Shown: positions 10,870 to 21,949 of the stretch, piece by piece
Position numbering within the stretch: position 1 is the stretch's first letter
Layout of the letters: every line of letters starts with the position of its first letter
From: Buddleja alternifolia
Taxonomy: Eukaryota > Streptophyta > Magnoliopsida > Lamiales > Scrophulariaceae
Assembly (NCBI GenBank): GCA_019426215.1
Contig: CM033402.1
Span: 5,394,001-5,458,000 of the forward strand
Direction: 5' to 3'
DNA length: 64,000 nucleotides
Program-made: the position numbers and the translations under genes
The notes under the pieces: model-generated
Database searches by the model: none
What the model saw: only the letters and a program-made list of their open reading frames with translations
Told to the model about the DNA's origin: nothing

Positions 10870-12530
10870 AAAATTAGAGACCGATTGATTTCCGTCTCTA
10901 AAGCGGTAGCTAATTGGTTGATTTACTCCCCTAAGTTAGAGACCGAATAATTCGGTCTCTACTTTTCAAATTAGCTACTGAATTAGAGACCGATTTAGAG
11001 ACCGATTGATATCCGTCTCTAAATCGGTAGCTAATTGGTTGATTTACTCCCCTAAGTTAGAGACCGAATAATTCGATCTCTAATTTTCAAATTAGCGACT
11101 GAATTAGAGACCGATTTAGAGACCGATTGATTTCCGTCTCTAAATCGGTAGCTAATTGGTTGATTTGCTCTCCTAAGTTAGAGACCGAATAATTCGGTTT
11201 CTAATTTTCAAATTAGCGACTGAATTAGAGACCGATTTAGAGACCGATTGATTTTCGTCTCTAAAGCGGTAGCTAATTGGTTGATTTACTCCCCTAAGTT
11301 AGAGACCGAATAATTCGGTCTCTACTTTTCAAATTAGCTACTGAATTAGAGACCGATTTAGAGACCGATTGATTTCCGTCTCTAAATCGGTAGCTAATTG
11401 GTTGATTTGCTCTCCTAAGTTAGAGACCGAATAATTCGGTTTCTAATTTTCAAATTAGCGACTGAATTAGAGACCGATTTAGAGACCGATTGATTTTCGT
11501 CTCTAAAGCGGTAGCTAATTGGTTGATTTACTCCCCTAAGTTAGAGACCGAATAATTCGGTCTCTACTTTTCAAATTAGCTACTGAATTAGAGACCGATT
11601 TAGAGACCGATTGATTTCCGTCTCTAAATCGGTAGCTAATTGGTTGATTTACTCCCCTAAGTTAGAGACCGAATAAGTCGGTCTCTAATTTTCAAATTAG
11701 CTACCGATTTAGAGACGGAAATCAATCGGTCTCTAAATCGGTCTCTAATTCAGTAGCTAATTTGAAAATTAGAGACCGAATTATTCGGTCTCTAAATCGG
11801 TAGCTAATTGGTTGATTTACTCCCCTAAGTTAGAGACCGAATAATTCGGTCTCTAATTTTCAAATTAGCGACTGAATTAGAGACCGATTTAGAGACCGAT
11901 TGATTTCCGTCTCTAAATCGGTAGCTAATTGGTTGATTTGCTCCCCTAAGTTAGAGACCGAATAATTCGGTCTCTACTTTTCAAATTAGCTACTGAATTA
12001 GAGACCGATTTAGAGACCGATTGATTTCCGTCTCTAAATCGGTAGCTAATTGGTTGATTTACTCCCCTAAGTTAGAGACCGAATAAGTCGGTCTCTAATT
12101 TTCAAATTAGCTACCGATTTAGAGACGGAAATCAATCGGTCTCTAAATCGGTCTCTAATTCAGTAGCTAATTTGAAAATTAGAGACCGAATTATTCGGTC
12201 TCTAAATCGGTAGCTAATTGGTTGATTTACTCCCCTAAGTTAGAGACCGAATAATTCGGTCTCTAATTTTCAAATTAGCGACTGAATTAGAGACCGATTT
12301 AGAGACCGATTGATTTCCGTCTCTAAATCGGTAGCTAATTGGTTGATTTGCTCTCCTAAGTTAGAGACCGAATAATTCGGTTTCTAATTTTCAAATTAGC
12401 GACTGAATTAGAGACCGATTTAGAGACCGATTGATTTCCGTCTCTAAAGCGGTAGCTAATTGGTTGATTTACTCCCCTAAGTTAGAGACCGAATAATTCG
12501 GTCTCTAATTTTCAAATTAGCGAATTATAT
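10870..12530. repeat. CACTA left sub-terminal repeat array (about 120-bp units)
   Basis: About 13 units with a period close to 120 bp are present. Each has CGGTAGCTAATTGGTTGATT, then CCCCTAAGTTAG and the short inverted repeat AGAGACCGAA-taa-TTCGGTCTCT. Two stretches (about 11690-11790 and 12110-12210) run in the opposite sense, and the block around 11640-11800 recurs about 420 bp later, so there is higher-order structure. In En/Spm such sub-terminal motifs bind TNPA; that role is inferred here. Confidence 0.9.
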
Positions 12531-12580
12531 TATAAAATAAAATAATTCGGTCTCTATTTTGTATTTAGCGACTGTTTATC

Positions 12581-13340
12581 GACCGAAGGTGGTCTCTCTT
12601 GATCATTAAACTTAGCAAGAAAACTAGTAGAAGTAAACCTCTGATTTTTTGATTGAAAATGAACATTTTTAGAGTTTATAAGAATTCACTATTTCTGTGC
12701 GAATTTGCTAAAGAAGAAATAAGCTTAAAAAGTGCATTGATGTGGAAGAGAATTTATGGGGGTGGAGTTTGAGGATTTTCTTTTTGTGTGTGAATGGGGT
12801 TATAAATATATATTTGTATATGTATATGTGTATGTGTATGTCTATGTGTATGTATATGTTTATATATTAGGAAAAGAAGATTTACTCATATCTTTACCTT
12901 CCACAACAAACTTTTCATTTTTTGGTCGCTTTTCTTGTTGATGATATTACTTTTTGGGCTATTTGAGAAAGTATATTTAGCGACCGAAGGTGGTCTCTCT
13001 TGATTATTAAACTTATCAAGAAAACTAGTGAAGTAAACCTCTGGTTTTTTGATTGAAAATGAACATTTTTAGAATTTATAAGAATTTACTCTTTCTGTGC
13101 GAATTTGCTAAAGAAGAAATAAGCTTAAAAAGTGCATTGATGTGGAAGAGAATTTATGGGGGTGGAGTTTGAGGATTTTCTTTTTGTGTGTGAATGGGGT
13201 TATACATATATATTTGTATATGTATATGTATATGCATATGTTTATATATTTGGAAAAGAAGATTTACTCATATCTTTACCTTTCTACTGCCACAACAAAC
13301 TTTTCATTTTTTGGTCGTTTTTTTGTGTGTGAGTGGGGTT
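12581..13340 (+). repeat. 401-bp direct duplication inside the CACTA element
   Basis: Sequence from 12581 (GACCGAAGGTGGTCTCTCTT) recurs from 12982 with small differences. The shared text includes GTGGAAGAGAATTTATGGGG, a TATATGTATATG-type microsatellite and CAACAAACTTTTCATTTTTTGG. ORFs here are low-complexity shadows. No gene is seen. Confidence 0.88.
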
Positions 13341-14150
13341 GATGATATTGCTTTTCAAATCTAATGATCAATGTCAACATAGATAACAAATTCATAATTT
13401 TCATGTAAGTCTAATTAATACTAACTAGAAATAAATATATATTATTTAGTACTATTAATATAAATATATAAAGCTGAAATACAAATCAAGCTATTCGATA
13501 ATTGAGATCGACTCGATTAACAATCAAATCAAAATCAAACACAAAGTTTATAATTTGATAATGTTTCACATAAATAAGCTTGAACAACAACTTGTTCGGC
13601 TCCACTCGACTCATTTACATCCCTATAAATACCGTATCAACATTGATTGGTGGGTTTTAAAGTTAATCATTGCAATGACCAATGGTGGGTAATCATTATT
13701 GATTTTTTAACTTTAAAAAGATATATCTATCATTAATTAATGTCTAATAATGTGCTTATGTTTAATAATAATTCTTTGTACCCTAAAGTTGTTTCCTTAT
13801 CTCGATGAAAGATCTTGGGATTATATATATCTATATATATGGAAGAGAAGACATTTCTGGTTTTACTCAGCAGACATTTTTTACTCAGCCGCCGTGTCCT
13901 TTAATTTCAAGAGTCATGTGACTGTGCTCGCTTTAATGTCACGAGACATTTTTTACTCAGCCGCCGTGTCATTTAAAGTTGTTTCCTTATCTCGATGAAA
14001 GATCTTGAGCAGATCTTGAAATTTCATATCCTCGATAAAGGTTAATTAAAGTTGTCAATTGGGTCCATCGTTTCATTGCATTGTTTTTCTCTTTTATCAC
14101 TATTTTTTTACCTAATAAACTAAATATGCCCTTACAAAGAATTAATTAAA
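13341..14150. other. CACTA interior, AT-rich, with short direct repeats
   Basis: No gene is seen. Two direct repeats of about 30 bp (AAAGTTGTTTCCTTATCTCG... at about 13785 and 13975) and a repeated GACATTTTTTACTCAGCCGC (about 13872 and 13945) suggest a local 190-bp duplication with a shorter one inside it. Confidence 0.6.
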
Positions 14151-14192
14151 GTTAAAGGTAAAGGTTAATTAAAGTTAACCTTTACCTTTAAC
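14151..14192. repeat. Perfect 18-bp inverted repeat upstream of the F-box gene
   Basis: GTTAAAGGTAAAGGTTAA (14151-14168), a 6-base spacer, then the exact reverse complement (14175-14192). A GGTTAATTAAA motif recurs just before and after. It may be a hairpin, a protein-binding palindrome or an insertion remnant. Confidence 0.85.
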
Positions 14193-14292
14193 TATATAAT
14201 CACTATTTTTAAGATAAAGGTTAATTAAATTTAGTGAGGATCAAAATCAAACAATCTCTTCCTCCACCAAACCCTACAAAGAATTTTCAGAG

Positions 14293-14300
14293 TATAAATA
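14293..14300 (+). promoter_or_regulatory. TATA box of the F-box gene
   Basis: TATAAATA lies 118 bases before the ATG at 14418. The text around it is partly repeated (AGAGTATAAAYAGGG at 14289 and 14384, with GATCATCTT between), so a second TATAAA at about 14388 exists. That one is too near the ATG to leave a normal leader. Confidence 0.55.
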
Positions 14301-14417
14301 GGGGATAATTGTGAGGATCATCTTCCACGAAAAAGGGGAGATATAAAGAGGGGAGAAGGGGATCATCTTGCACGAGTAGCAACAGAGTATAAACAGGGAT
14401 AGTTCATATAAACAACC

Positions 14418-16025
14418 ATGGAACGAGGTACAATTTCTAATAATGGACTTAGTTTCCTTTGTGAGGATATAATTTTTCATGTTATGGGAAGGTTATCAAG
14501 GGATGCATGCATTGTGGAGGCAGCCCGATTGGGTCTTTTATCAAAATATTTTCAACATTGTTGGTATTCCATCCCTACTCTTTTATTCGATATTAACCGT
14601 TTTGAACAAAGGGGTTATCATGGTTTAGATTTTATTCATTTTGTTAATCGCACTATACTTGAACATAATGAAAGTGTGGTTGAAACCTTGAGTTTTGAGT
14701 TACCAATGGGGGCCGAGGCATTCCATTGGATAAGGCAAGAGTGGGTGGCGTTTGGAATAGATCATTCTGTGCGTATACTGAAATTAGTCGGCCGGTTGTC
14801 CACTTCACTCCCTAACGGCCTGTTTTTGTCACAAACTCTTGTTCAGTTAAAATTATATCTACCGAACTATATTGTTAGGTGGGAAGATAGATATAATTTA
14901 CGAAATTTAAAAAGACTCATATTGAAGCACATCGTGCTGTATGATAACACATTTTCTTCCCGCCTTGGAAAATGGTGTCCCGAGTTGAATGATTTGCAGT
15001 TATTCAACTGTGATTTTAGAGGACTAACAGAATTTGAGGCATATTTGCCTTCTGTAAAAATATTCAAGATGGCATTCAATCGGGCCCAAGGAAATGTGAA
15101 TATAAAAGTACACTTCCCCAATGCAGATGTCCTTATTATTTTATTGAAACAAGACGAACAGGGTCCGGGGCATTTAAAAGTATTGGGGTCGTTACCTCGT
15201 TCTTTACAGTGGATAGTACACCGTCATCGAAACTACATCGGATCAACTTGCTCGACATACCGACTACTTCGAGAGGTTGTAAAAATGACGAAAGAATTGC
15301 TGTCCAGCGAACGAGCACGTGTCCCGGTTGATTTTGTTAGGGTATATCTATCTATCATTGTTTGAATAAGTGCAAATGCTTTTAAGAAGTTGTTTTGATT
15401 TTTATTTTTTTTTGAATTGTTTGTTTAGAGGTTGGCGCATGTGGAGTCTCTACATCACATTATGGCGAGGTACTTTTTTGTTAATATGCACCGCCTAGAG
15501 ATCAGGTGTTCGAAGCTACTTGACAATCTTGCTGTCACATTGGTGCTCATCAGTAGATGTACAAGCTTGAATGAGCTTAAAGTCGATTTGGTGGTAATAT
15601 TTTAAGTTTTATGGTTTGTCGCTTATTAGTTATTACATGGTTTATTAAGCACGTTCTTTGTTTGGGTTTCTAAAATAAAATTGTAATTGACTTAACATGT
15701 GTAGGGTGCACCATGGAAAAACGCGGGCATTAGTGTATCCAACTACGTAAAAGACTGGAAGTTGCAAGCAATGGGATTGGAGGCATTGAATGAGGTCACG
15801 ATCTTCAACTTCTCGGGTTCTGATTGTGAGCTAAGCTACATTCTGTACGTGTTGTCGCAAGCAACTGAGTTGGGTACACTAAATATCTATTGTGTTAATC
15901 AATTTTTTGATGATCCAATTGGTGTGTATAAGAGGGCATCAATTAGAGCGTATGAAGCTACCGCGTCAAACAATGTGCAAATTCGTTTCATAAAAGGGGC
16001 TTACCCTAGAATAAGAGGAGAATGA
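14418..16025 (+). CDS. F-box/LRR/FBD-like protein captured inside the CACTA element (3 exons)
   Basis: F-box proteins of this class are substrate receptors of SCF ubiquitin ligases. Proposed exons are 14418-15341, 15429-15593 and 15705-16025. All joints are phase 0 with GT-AG borders (AGG|GTATAT, TTTAG|AGG, GTG|GTAATA, TGTAG|GGT), giving 469 aa, a normal length for plant F-box/FBD proteins. An F-box motif lies at about residues 12-57 (LCEDIIFHVMGRLSRDA, LLSKYFQHCWYSIPTLLF). Leucine-rich repeats follow (LVQLKLYLPNYI, LKRLILKHIVL, WCPELNDLQLFNC). An FBD-like C-terminus (ALNEVTIFNFSG, ATELGTLNIYC) ends at TGA 16023-16025. There are no stops or frameshifts, so it may be expressed. It reads in the element's plus orientation and looks like a captured host gene with introns kept; target and role are unknown. 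Confidence 0.8.
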
Positions 16026-16490
16026 AAATTGCACCGAGTCCGAGTGTTTGATGGTGTACACCAGGTGTTTGATTTAGTGACACAATTATGTATATATCTT
16101 GAAAGTATTTCAATTTCTCGAAAAAATGAAGGGCAATGTATATATGAAGAGGACTTTGAAATTTTTGATTTATTGACACAATGTCGAGTTATTGGTCAGT
16201 CCTACTTAAACTATCAGCAAACAATTAAACTAATAAACTATTAGTAAAAACTCAAAGAAAATAATAAGTTATTACTAATAAACTAATAGCAATTAAAATA
16301 ATTAAACTAATAAACTAAAAGAAGTGTAGAAGCGGGAATTAGTTTTCTTGCCAAGTGTAGAAGCGGGAAATGAATTGAAGAAGCAAAAGAAAGCAATTTT
16401 CAAAACATTTCAGCCATCAAAACACTTCCAAGTAAAACCCCAAATCATTCCAGTCTTCCTCCTTCCAAATTCCTGACGTCAAACACTAGT
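16026..16490. other. F-box gene 3' flank, no gene seen
   Basis: AT-rich DNA with short repeats of AATAAACTA. A 71-aa frame at 16029-16244 has no recognisable domain and probably reads 3' untranslated sequence. Confidence 0.5.
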
Positions 16491-16681
16491 TTGTTAAAAA
16501 TATCGCCCACCGCCCCTTCATTTCATCTCTCTCTCTCTCTCTCTCTCTCGACTATCTCTCTCGCTACCACCACCAGCAACGCTGCCGCCACCACCTATGT
16601 CGCCATTTACCGCCTCCGACACTATCACCACCGCCACCATGTACCGCAGCCGCCGCCACCACCACCACCACCACCATATAG

Positions 16682-16713
<32 letters not shown>

Positions 16714-16890
16714 TCCACGACGACCACCAGCCGCGCTCTCCGCCGTTACACTAACACTTCAGATCTGTTGACATGGTCGGGAGCTCCGCCGGCCGGAGCT
16801 GCTACTTCCGCCACCGCCTCTCGTCCTAACCAGGTACCACACCTCAATTTGGTAGCACTTCGATGTGCGAAAATGGAACCCTAATATTGA
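16491..16890 (+). other. CT-microsatellite-rich possible first exon/leader of a second CACTA gene
   Basis: (CT)n runs at about 16527-16550 and 16681-16707 flank (CCACCA)n sequence. A plausible splice donor AACCAG|GTACCA lies at about 16831-16834 (end of ...ATASRPNQ). It resembles a GC-rich first exon and leader, which could belong to the gene whose last exon is at 19133-19515, but no domain supports it. Confidence 0.35.
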
Positions 16891-19132
16891 GGGTTTGAAG
16901 TTCTTGGTTGATGGTAAATTGGTCTACGATACTCTTGAAACGATTGTCGACAAAGCTTCATTCCCTGATTGTGAATAAACATACATACATACATACATGC
17001 TCCATTTTCAGTTGTCTATAAATATTTATGATGTTTGCTTATTAATTTGAAAATTGCTGATGCTTGAGATATGTTGGAATTTGGAAATTGGGTTTGAGTA
17101 TGACTTTTATTCTTGTATTTGAGGACAGGATAGTTCATATGGAGTTTTGTATTGTACAATTTTTATGTGGTATGTGGTTAATTGGTTATGGTTAACATTC
17201 ATGTCTCTGAGCTCCTTTGCATTCTTGGAGAAGCAATCATTTCATTTACTGGTAATATGTGTAGAATTTGTATTGTATATGTATGTTCAGCACAGGTTAT
17301 TGGACTTGTTGGCATAAGAAGATATAGGATTATTGATTTTCATCCATCTTATTACTGATTTTGCTTGTCCGAGGATTTAGGCTTAAAATTTTAGGTATAT
17401 TCTTTAAGGCATATCATACTATATTATGCTAGCGACAGTATCCTATTCGAGCAAGTTAACCGGCTGGATGACCTTATTGATTGAGTTGTGTCCCACTTAT
17501 ACTCTTTCCAGGATATGGAAGAGAGCCAAAGCATTTGATTTTGATAACTGATGAAACAAAAAGTAATTGATTGCTCTCAGAAATCTTGATTGCATTGATT
17601 CCTGCAAATCTTGTTGCAAAATTGTCACAAATTTGTGTAATCCTGGTTGTGTTCAATGGACTTTTTGCCTTAATAGCCCTTTGTCGGATATAAAGCTTGT
17701 TTGCAAAAAATTTCTTTAAGGAAGAAATTTATATATAATGAGGAAATTTACATTATCTTAATTGAATAATGAGAGGAGAATTGAGCTCACATGATCCTGT
17801 TCTAAAGAATGTTGTAGAGAAATGAATATTAGGCGTTTGTTTTCGTACGTGATTCCTTTGGGCTATGTTTGGTTCTTGGATTTTGTCAAAGAGAAAAATG
17901 AGAATGATCAAAAAGTAAAGCACAAAGTACTGTAAATCGAAGCACGTGTAATATTTTTCTTTTCTTTTTCCTCACCAAAATTCAAGAACCAAATGTAGCC
18001 TTGACGGTTGTTTCTTGAATTTGACCATTCTATTGACAATGAATGCAAAAATGATGTTTATTTGTATTTGGCTGTTGCACTGTCAAACAAAGGTGATGGA
18101 AGTAAGAGTAATGGATGTAGCTTAGGTATCTTACGGTTGCACTGGGAAGTAACTCGTACATATTATGTGTTTTACTGGTAAATAGATTTATCAAAGTTTC
18201 CTATTAAGTTCTTTTGGTTGATAATTAGCCTACTTCCAGAAACAATACAATTTGACCACCATATGCCTAAATTCACTATTATAGTATCTTTGTTTTCTTC
18301 ATGACACATAAGCTAATTTGTGTTCATATGCTAAATAAAGTATAACAAATTGTCTGAAATGTGAAAATATTCAATGTTTTTAATTTCGTATGTTTGGTTA
18401 TATATCATACTTTAGATGGTCATAAGTAGTTGTAACACGTAAAATTTTAATTTTCAGGTCGCAAGGGTAATTTTGTTTGTGTTCTTTTTCTACCACATGT
18501 TCCTTCATTTTGATCAGGTGAGTGCATATTTACCGGTTAACACTTTCTCAATAGAAATTGTTCACAAACGTAATTCTTGTCACTGAGACTCTACGATCTT
18601 ATTTGTTGCTTGTTATACTTCTGGTTAAGAGAATCTTCCCCGTGGGCTTTTACTGCACCGTTATGTCCCCGCCTATTATTTCACTGATGAATGTATTCTA
18701 GTTCTGGAAAATTGTCAAAGGTATGGTAAAAACCTTGAGAAAGGCACTCAATAGTTTTCTTCATTTCTTAATGATGGTGAAGTTTTGTAGCAGCCACGGC
18801 TAAAGTTTACATGCTAGTAACTGTAAATGTATATTGTACCATTCTTATTCTCTATCAAGCAATATTGTGTTCTTGTGGAAGTTAACTGCAGCTTTGTTCA
18901 TTATATTTAAGGGTTATATATATATATATATATATATATAGTCCAAATATTGTGGTCCAAGAATATATTTATGAAGTATTTTAATCATGTACGGTGGATT
19001 TACCGTGCACTACATGATCTTCAGTTGTTTTTTTGCGATGCATTTAAGAAAATCATGTATGGTGGATCATTTTAACTAGCATTGAATTAACTTTGAGCCG
19101 CTATCTAATGGATCATTGTGACGTGTTTGTGC
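16891..19132 (+). other. CACTA interior, probable intron(s), no gene seen
   Basis: AT-rich sequence without supported exons. It contains CATA repeats (about 16979-16998) and a (TA)13 run (18915-18940). It could be intron sequence leading to the acceptor TTTGTGCAG at 19132. Confidence 0.4.
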
Positions 19133-19515
19133 AGGAAGAATACAGGGCGAAACAAGATTGCACTGATTCCTCTCCACTTGAGTTTGATCTTCCATTATGG
19201 TCTGATTTGATTGGAGGCTCGTCTAAGGGTCGTATGTATGGAGTTGCGCGTAGCCACGTTTCTAGTGGTTACAGTCAGAGCACAGTAAACTCAAGGGTTA
19301 GGGGAGAATCTCATGATGAGATAACAAAAGTAGTAGATGATGTGCGAGCTACTGCTATGAAGATAGAGGAAGACGCTAGCAAGAGGGAGGAAGAGAGAGA
19401 GAAAAGGTTGGAACAGGTATTTGAGCAAGTTCAAAAGAGAGAAGAAGAGGCGCAGAAAAAAGCAGAAGCAACAGATAAAAAGATGCAGGAAGTCGAGGAG
19501 ATGTTAAAAAAATGA
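19133..19515 (+). pseudogene. TNPA / Transposase_24-like (Ptta/En/Spm) C-terminal exon
   Basis: After a good acceptor (TTTGTGCAG|GAAGAATAC) the frame reads EEYRAKQDCTDSSPLEFDLP, then SDLIGGSSKGRMYGVA, then a long charged coiled coil rich in E, K and R (EEREKRLEQVFEQVQKREEE) to TGA at 19513-19515. The GG-x-KGR-x-YG signature plus coiled coil is typical of the C-terminus of the plant Ptta/En/Spm transposase family (Pfam Transposase_24), an accessory rather than catalytic protein. The upstream exons with the main domain are not recognisable, so the gene is probably a remnant. The Met at 19093 lies before the acceptor and is unlikely to be the start. Confidence 0.65.
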
Positions 19516-19889
19516 CTCAAGAAGCGGGATTGCCAAACCACAAGTATGCCGGTGGATCCGAACATGGGAAATAAATTGGTTTTGGTGAAAAACATTAGTT
19601 CGTATTTTAATTTATTGCTTGGATGATTTAGTGACTCATTTTATTATCTGTCACTTTTGGTTGGATGTTAGAGTGGATGAATTGAGATAATTGTTAGTTA
19701 GATGATGTTTTTTAGAATTATGTTGTGTTACGATAATATTGTGTTAGATATAAATTGTGGTGTTAATGAGTTGTTTGTATTTTATGGAAGGGATTATGAT
19801 GTTGTGGTAATTACTTGTTGATTTTGTTGTATTATTTGTAATTAACAGGTTTGACATGAATTTAGCGAATAAAACACAGCATTTATAAT

Positions 19890-20366
19890 TGAGACGTGCT
19901 AATTTTAGAGACCGATTTAGAGATGGATTATAGATATATATTTAGACACCGATTTAGAGACGGAATCAAAGATGAATATTTAGAGACCGATTTAGAAACA
20001 GAATCAAAGATGAATATTTAGAGACCGATTTAGAGACCGAATCAAAGATGAATATTTAGAGACCGATTTAGAGACCGAATCAAAGATGAATATTTAGAGA
20101 CCGATTTAGAGACCGAATCAAAGATGAATATTTAGAGACCGATTTTGTGTCGGTTAGCGACGAAATTTGGAGACCGATTGTATTTGAAAAAGTTGTGAAA
20201 ATAGAGACCGATTTAGCGACCGAAAAGTTCGGTCTCTAAATTTAGCGACCGATTTTTTTCGGTCTCTAATTAGCGTCGAGCCATTTAGTGTCGGATTTTA
20301 GCGACCGAAATTTCCGTCGCTAATTATTTTTAGAGACCGAATTTGGGCTTTTAGAGACCGATTTTT
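19890..20366. repeat. CACTA right sub-terminal repeats
   Basis: About five tandem copies of a 38-bp unit (GAATCAAAGATGAATATTTAGAGACCGATTTAGAGACC; about 19960-20145) are followed by irregular AGAGACCGATTT and TTCGGTCTCT motifs up to the terminus. The AGAGACCGA core is shared with the left sub-terminal array. Confidence 0.88.
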
Positions 20367-20396
20367 CGGTCTCTGATACCCTGTTTTCTTGTAGTG
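20367..20396 (-). repeat. CACTA right terminal inverted repeat
   Basis: It ends CCCTGTTTTCTTGTAGTG, the inverted counterpart of the left CACTACAAGAAAACAAGG. It is followed by the target duplication AAC at 20397-20399. Confidence 0.93.
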
Positions 20397-20399
20397 AAC

Positions 20400-20475
20400 C
20401 CGGACTTTTAGTCCACTTTATTACTACCGCGACTAGTGCACTTGCTATTCAAGCACGTTAGCTTCTAGCGTGTCA
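20400..20475 (+). repeat. Athila 3' LTR, end part
   Basis: Sequence resumes the LTR after the CACTA insertion (CCGGACTTTTAGTCCACTTT...). It probably ends at TGTCA 20471-20475. The exact end cannot be checked without the 5' LTR. Confidence 0.65.
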
Positions 20476-21286
20476 GTATCCTTAAAACTAACGACGCATG
20501 TGACTCAAACACCATTTTTCGTCCATTTTTTAACGTTTGGGACCAAAAGTGTCACATTTTGAGTCCAATGGGACCAAAAGTGTAAAAAAAAACGTCCTAT
20601 GGGACTCAATTACATATTTCAGATTTTATATAACATATATAAAAAAATTGTAAGTAAATAAATATTAAAGAAAAATAAAATATTCCTGTTACAAAAAGAA
20701 AAAAGATTAAAATGTTAATTTTCTGAAAAAAGTCTTGTATCACTAAATAAAAAAATAATAATAAAATAGCACAAAAGCTTATATATTAAAAGGTCTCGAA
20801 ATAAATAAAATGAATAATATCTCATATCTTTTCTTTTTTATCCCCTTTATTTCTTTTCCTTTTATCACTTGCTTACATTATTTCTTTTCTCTAAGGCGAT
20901 TGTCATTTTATCGTTATCTTGTATAGTTAGTTATATGTTCATCATCATCTGTCAGTTGAGCATCGATTCGTTATAGAGAATTATAAAGTCAATATATAAG
21001 ATAACGTTAGGTTTCGCCTTGTTATAATTTTCAAAATATTTTTTAAAAAATGCCTTAGAAAATGTCTAAGAAATATTCTATTGGTTTTGTTTGAGAATTA
21101 AGAGAATTAAATGTGACTGGAAGTGCTTCCAGTCACATTGGTTTTGAATGCTTCTATTTTAATGCAAGATATCCCTTTAAAAAGTTTTAAACTTTAAGTG
21201 TATATACATGTTTATTTTTGTGTTTTTTCATGAAGAAAATAAAATTCTCTATCACATACATCTTCGCAACTACTAATTTTGATCAA

Positions 21287-21328
<42 letters not shown>

Positions 21329-21939
21329 ATTTCGTTTAATTTTTAGAAGTAGAAATTTATCTTCAAATATTCCATATGGAAAAAAACTATTTTAATTGCA
21401 CCAAGTTAATCTAGTTAAAGATGCTTTGCATTACTTTAATCAATATTTTAATTATAACATCATTGAAGATCATGGTTATTTTTCTAATGGTAAATTGTGA
21501 TTAAAATTTGATCTTTATAATAAAATCTAAAATAAATAAATAATATTCATGATTTAATTTTTTGGCGCAAGAGTGTTGGGGAGTAAGTGTATGCCAAAAA
21601 AAGACAGAAGGAATCATGAGAAAAAGATGTATACTAATCAAAAGAAGAAATAGGGAACATGCATGGATCTAATAGATACACAAACAACTCATTAGATATT
21701 TGCTCACCATGAATTGGAAAGACATTTCTAAGATGTGATTTAATTTTATGCTTTTATGTAAATACAACATTTTTTTTGTTTGTTTAGGAGTTGCTATAGC
21801 TATACACACATAGGGTTTCAGGTAATATAGACCCTATTATTATACACATAAAGAGTACAAATTAATTTTAGTCCTACTTAATTTGCATATAAAGCAAAGC
21901 GAAATTCATTCAAAGTGGATTTTATTCCATCATCTTAAA
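20476..21939. other. AT-rich intergenic DNA with small repeats
   Basis: No gene is seen. It holds two GGGACCAAAAGTGT motifs (about 20539 and 20570), a perfect palindrome (ATGTGACTGGAAG / CTTCCAGTCACAT with a 2-base centre, 21112-21139) and a (TA)18 microsatellite (21290-21325). Sequence at about 21688-21803 is repeated near 40640-40835. Confidence 0.6.
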
Positions 21940-21949
21940 AAAGGGGCCT

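Larger units (their letters stand above)
10739..20396 (+). mobile_element. CACTA (En/Spm) DNA transposon carrying an F-box gene, 9658 bp
   Basis: The ends are CACTACAAGAAAACAAGGCA on the left and, read inward from the right, CACTACAAGAAAACAGGGTA. The matching part is about 30 bp, followed by many sub-terminal AGAGACCGA repeats on both sides. A 3-bp AAC target duplication flanks it. No TNPD-type catalytic transposase is visible, so it is probably non-autonomous. It contains an F-box/FBD-like gene (14418-16025) and a TNPA/Transposase_24-like exon (19133-19515). The insertion lies inside the Athila LTR and is therefore younger than it. Four extra copies of its left 131 bp lie upstream in the tandem array. 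Confidence 0.95.
1..20475 (+). mobile_element. Athila/Tat-type Ty3/gypsy retrotransposon, 3' part, with nested CACTA
   Basis: The order RT - RNase H - integrase, then a separate post-pol ORF, a long non-coding stretch, a G-rich polypurine tract and an LTR starting TGATAAG is the layout of Athila/Tat-lineage gypsy elements. The 5' LTR, gag and protease lie outside the window. The 3' LTR (6813-8083 plus 20400-20475, about 1.35 kb once the insertion is removed) is broken by a CACTA element. The element is dead: pol has frameshifts near its 5' end in the window and the env-like ORF has in-frame stops. The LTR end at 20475 (TGTCA) is inferred from sequence style, because no target duplication can be checked without the 5' end. 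Confidence 0.85.

Noticed and set aside
10870..12530. Regular direct repeats looking like a CRISPR array
   Set aside because: Units are about 120 bp without unique spacers, contain inverted repeats and lie at a CACTA terminus in plant DNA. They are sub-terminal transposon repeats.
12756..13342. Short ORFs with YVYVYVYVY runs
   Set aside because: They are TATG/TGTA microsatellite translations within a duplicated non-coding block.
14867..15318. Minus-strand ORFs across the F-box gene
   Set aside because: They are antisense shadows of the F-box exon 1.
16518..16754. Ser/Leu-rich, His-rich and Arg/Glu-rich ORFs on both strands
   Set aside because: These frames are translations of (CT)n and (CCA)n microsatellites with no domain.
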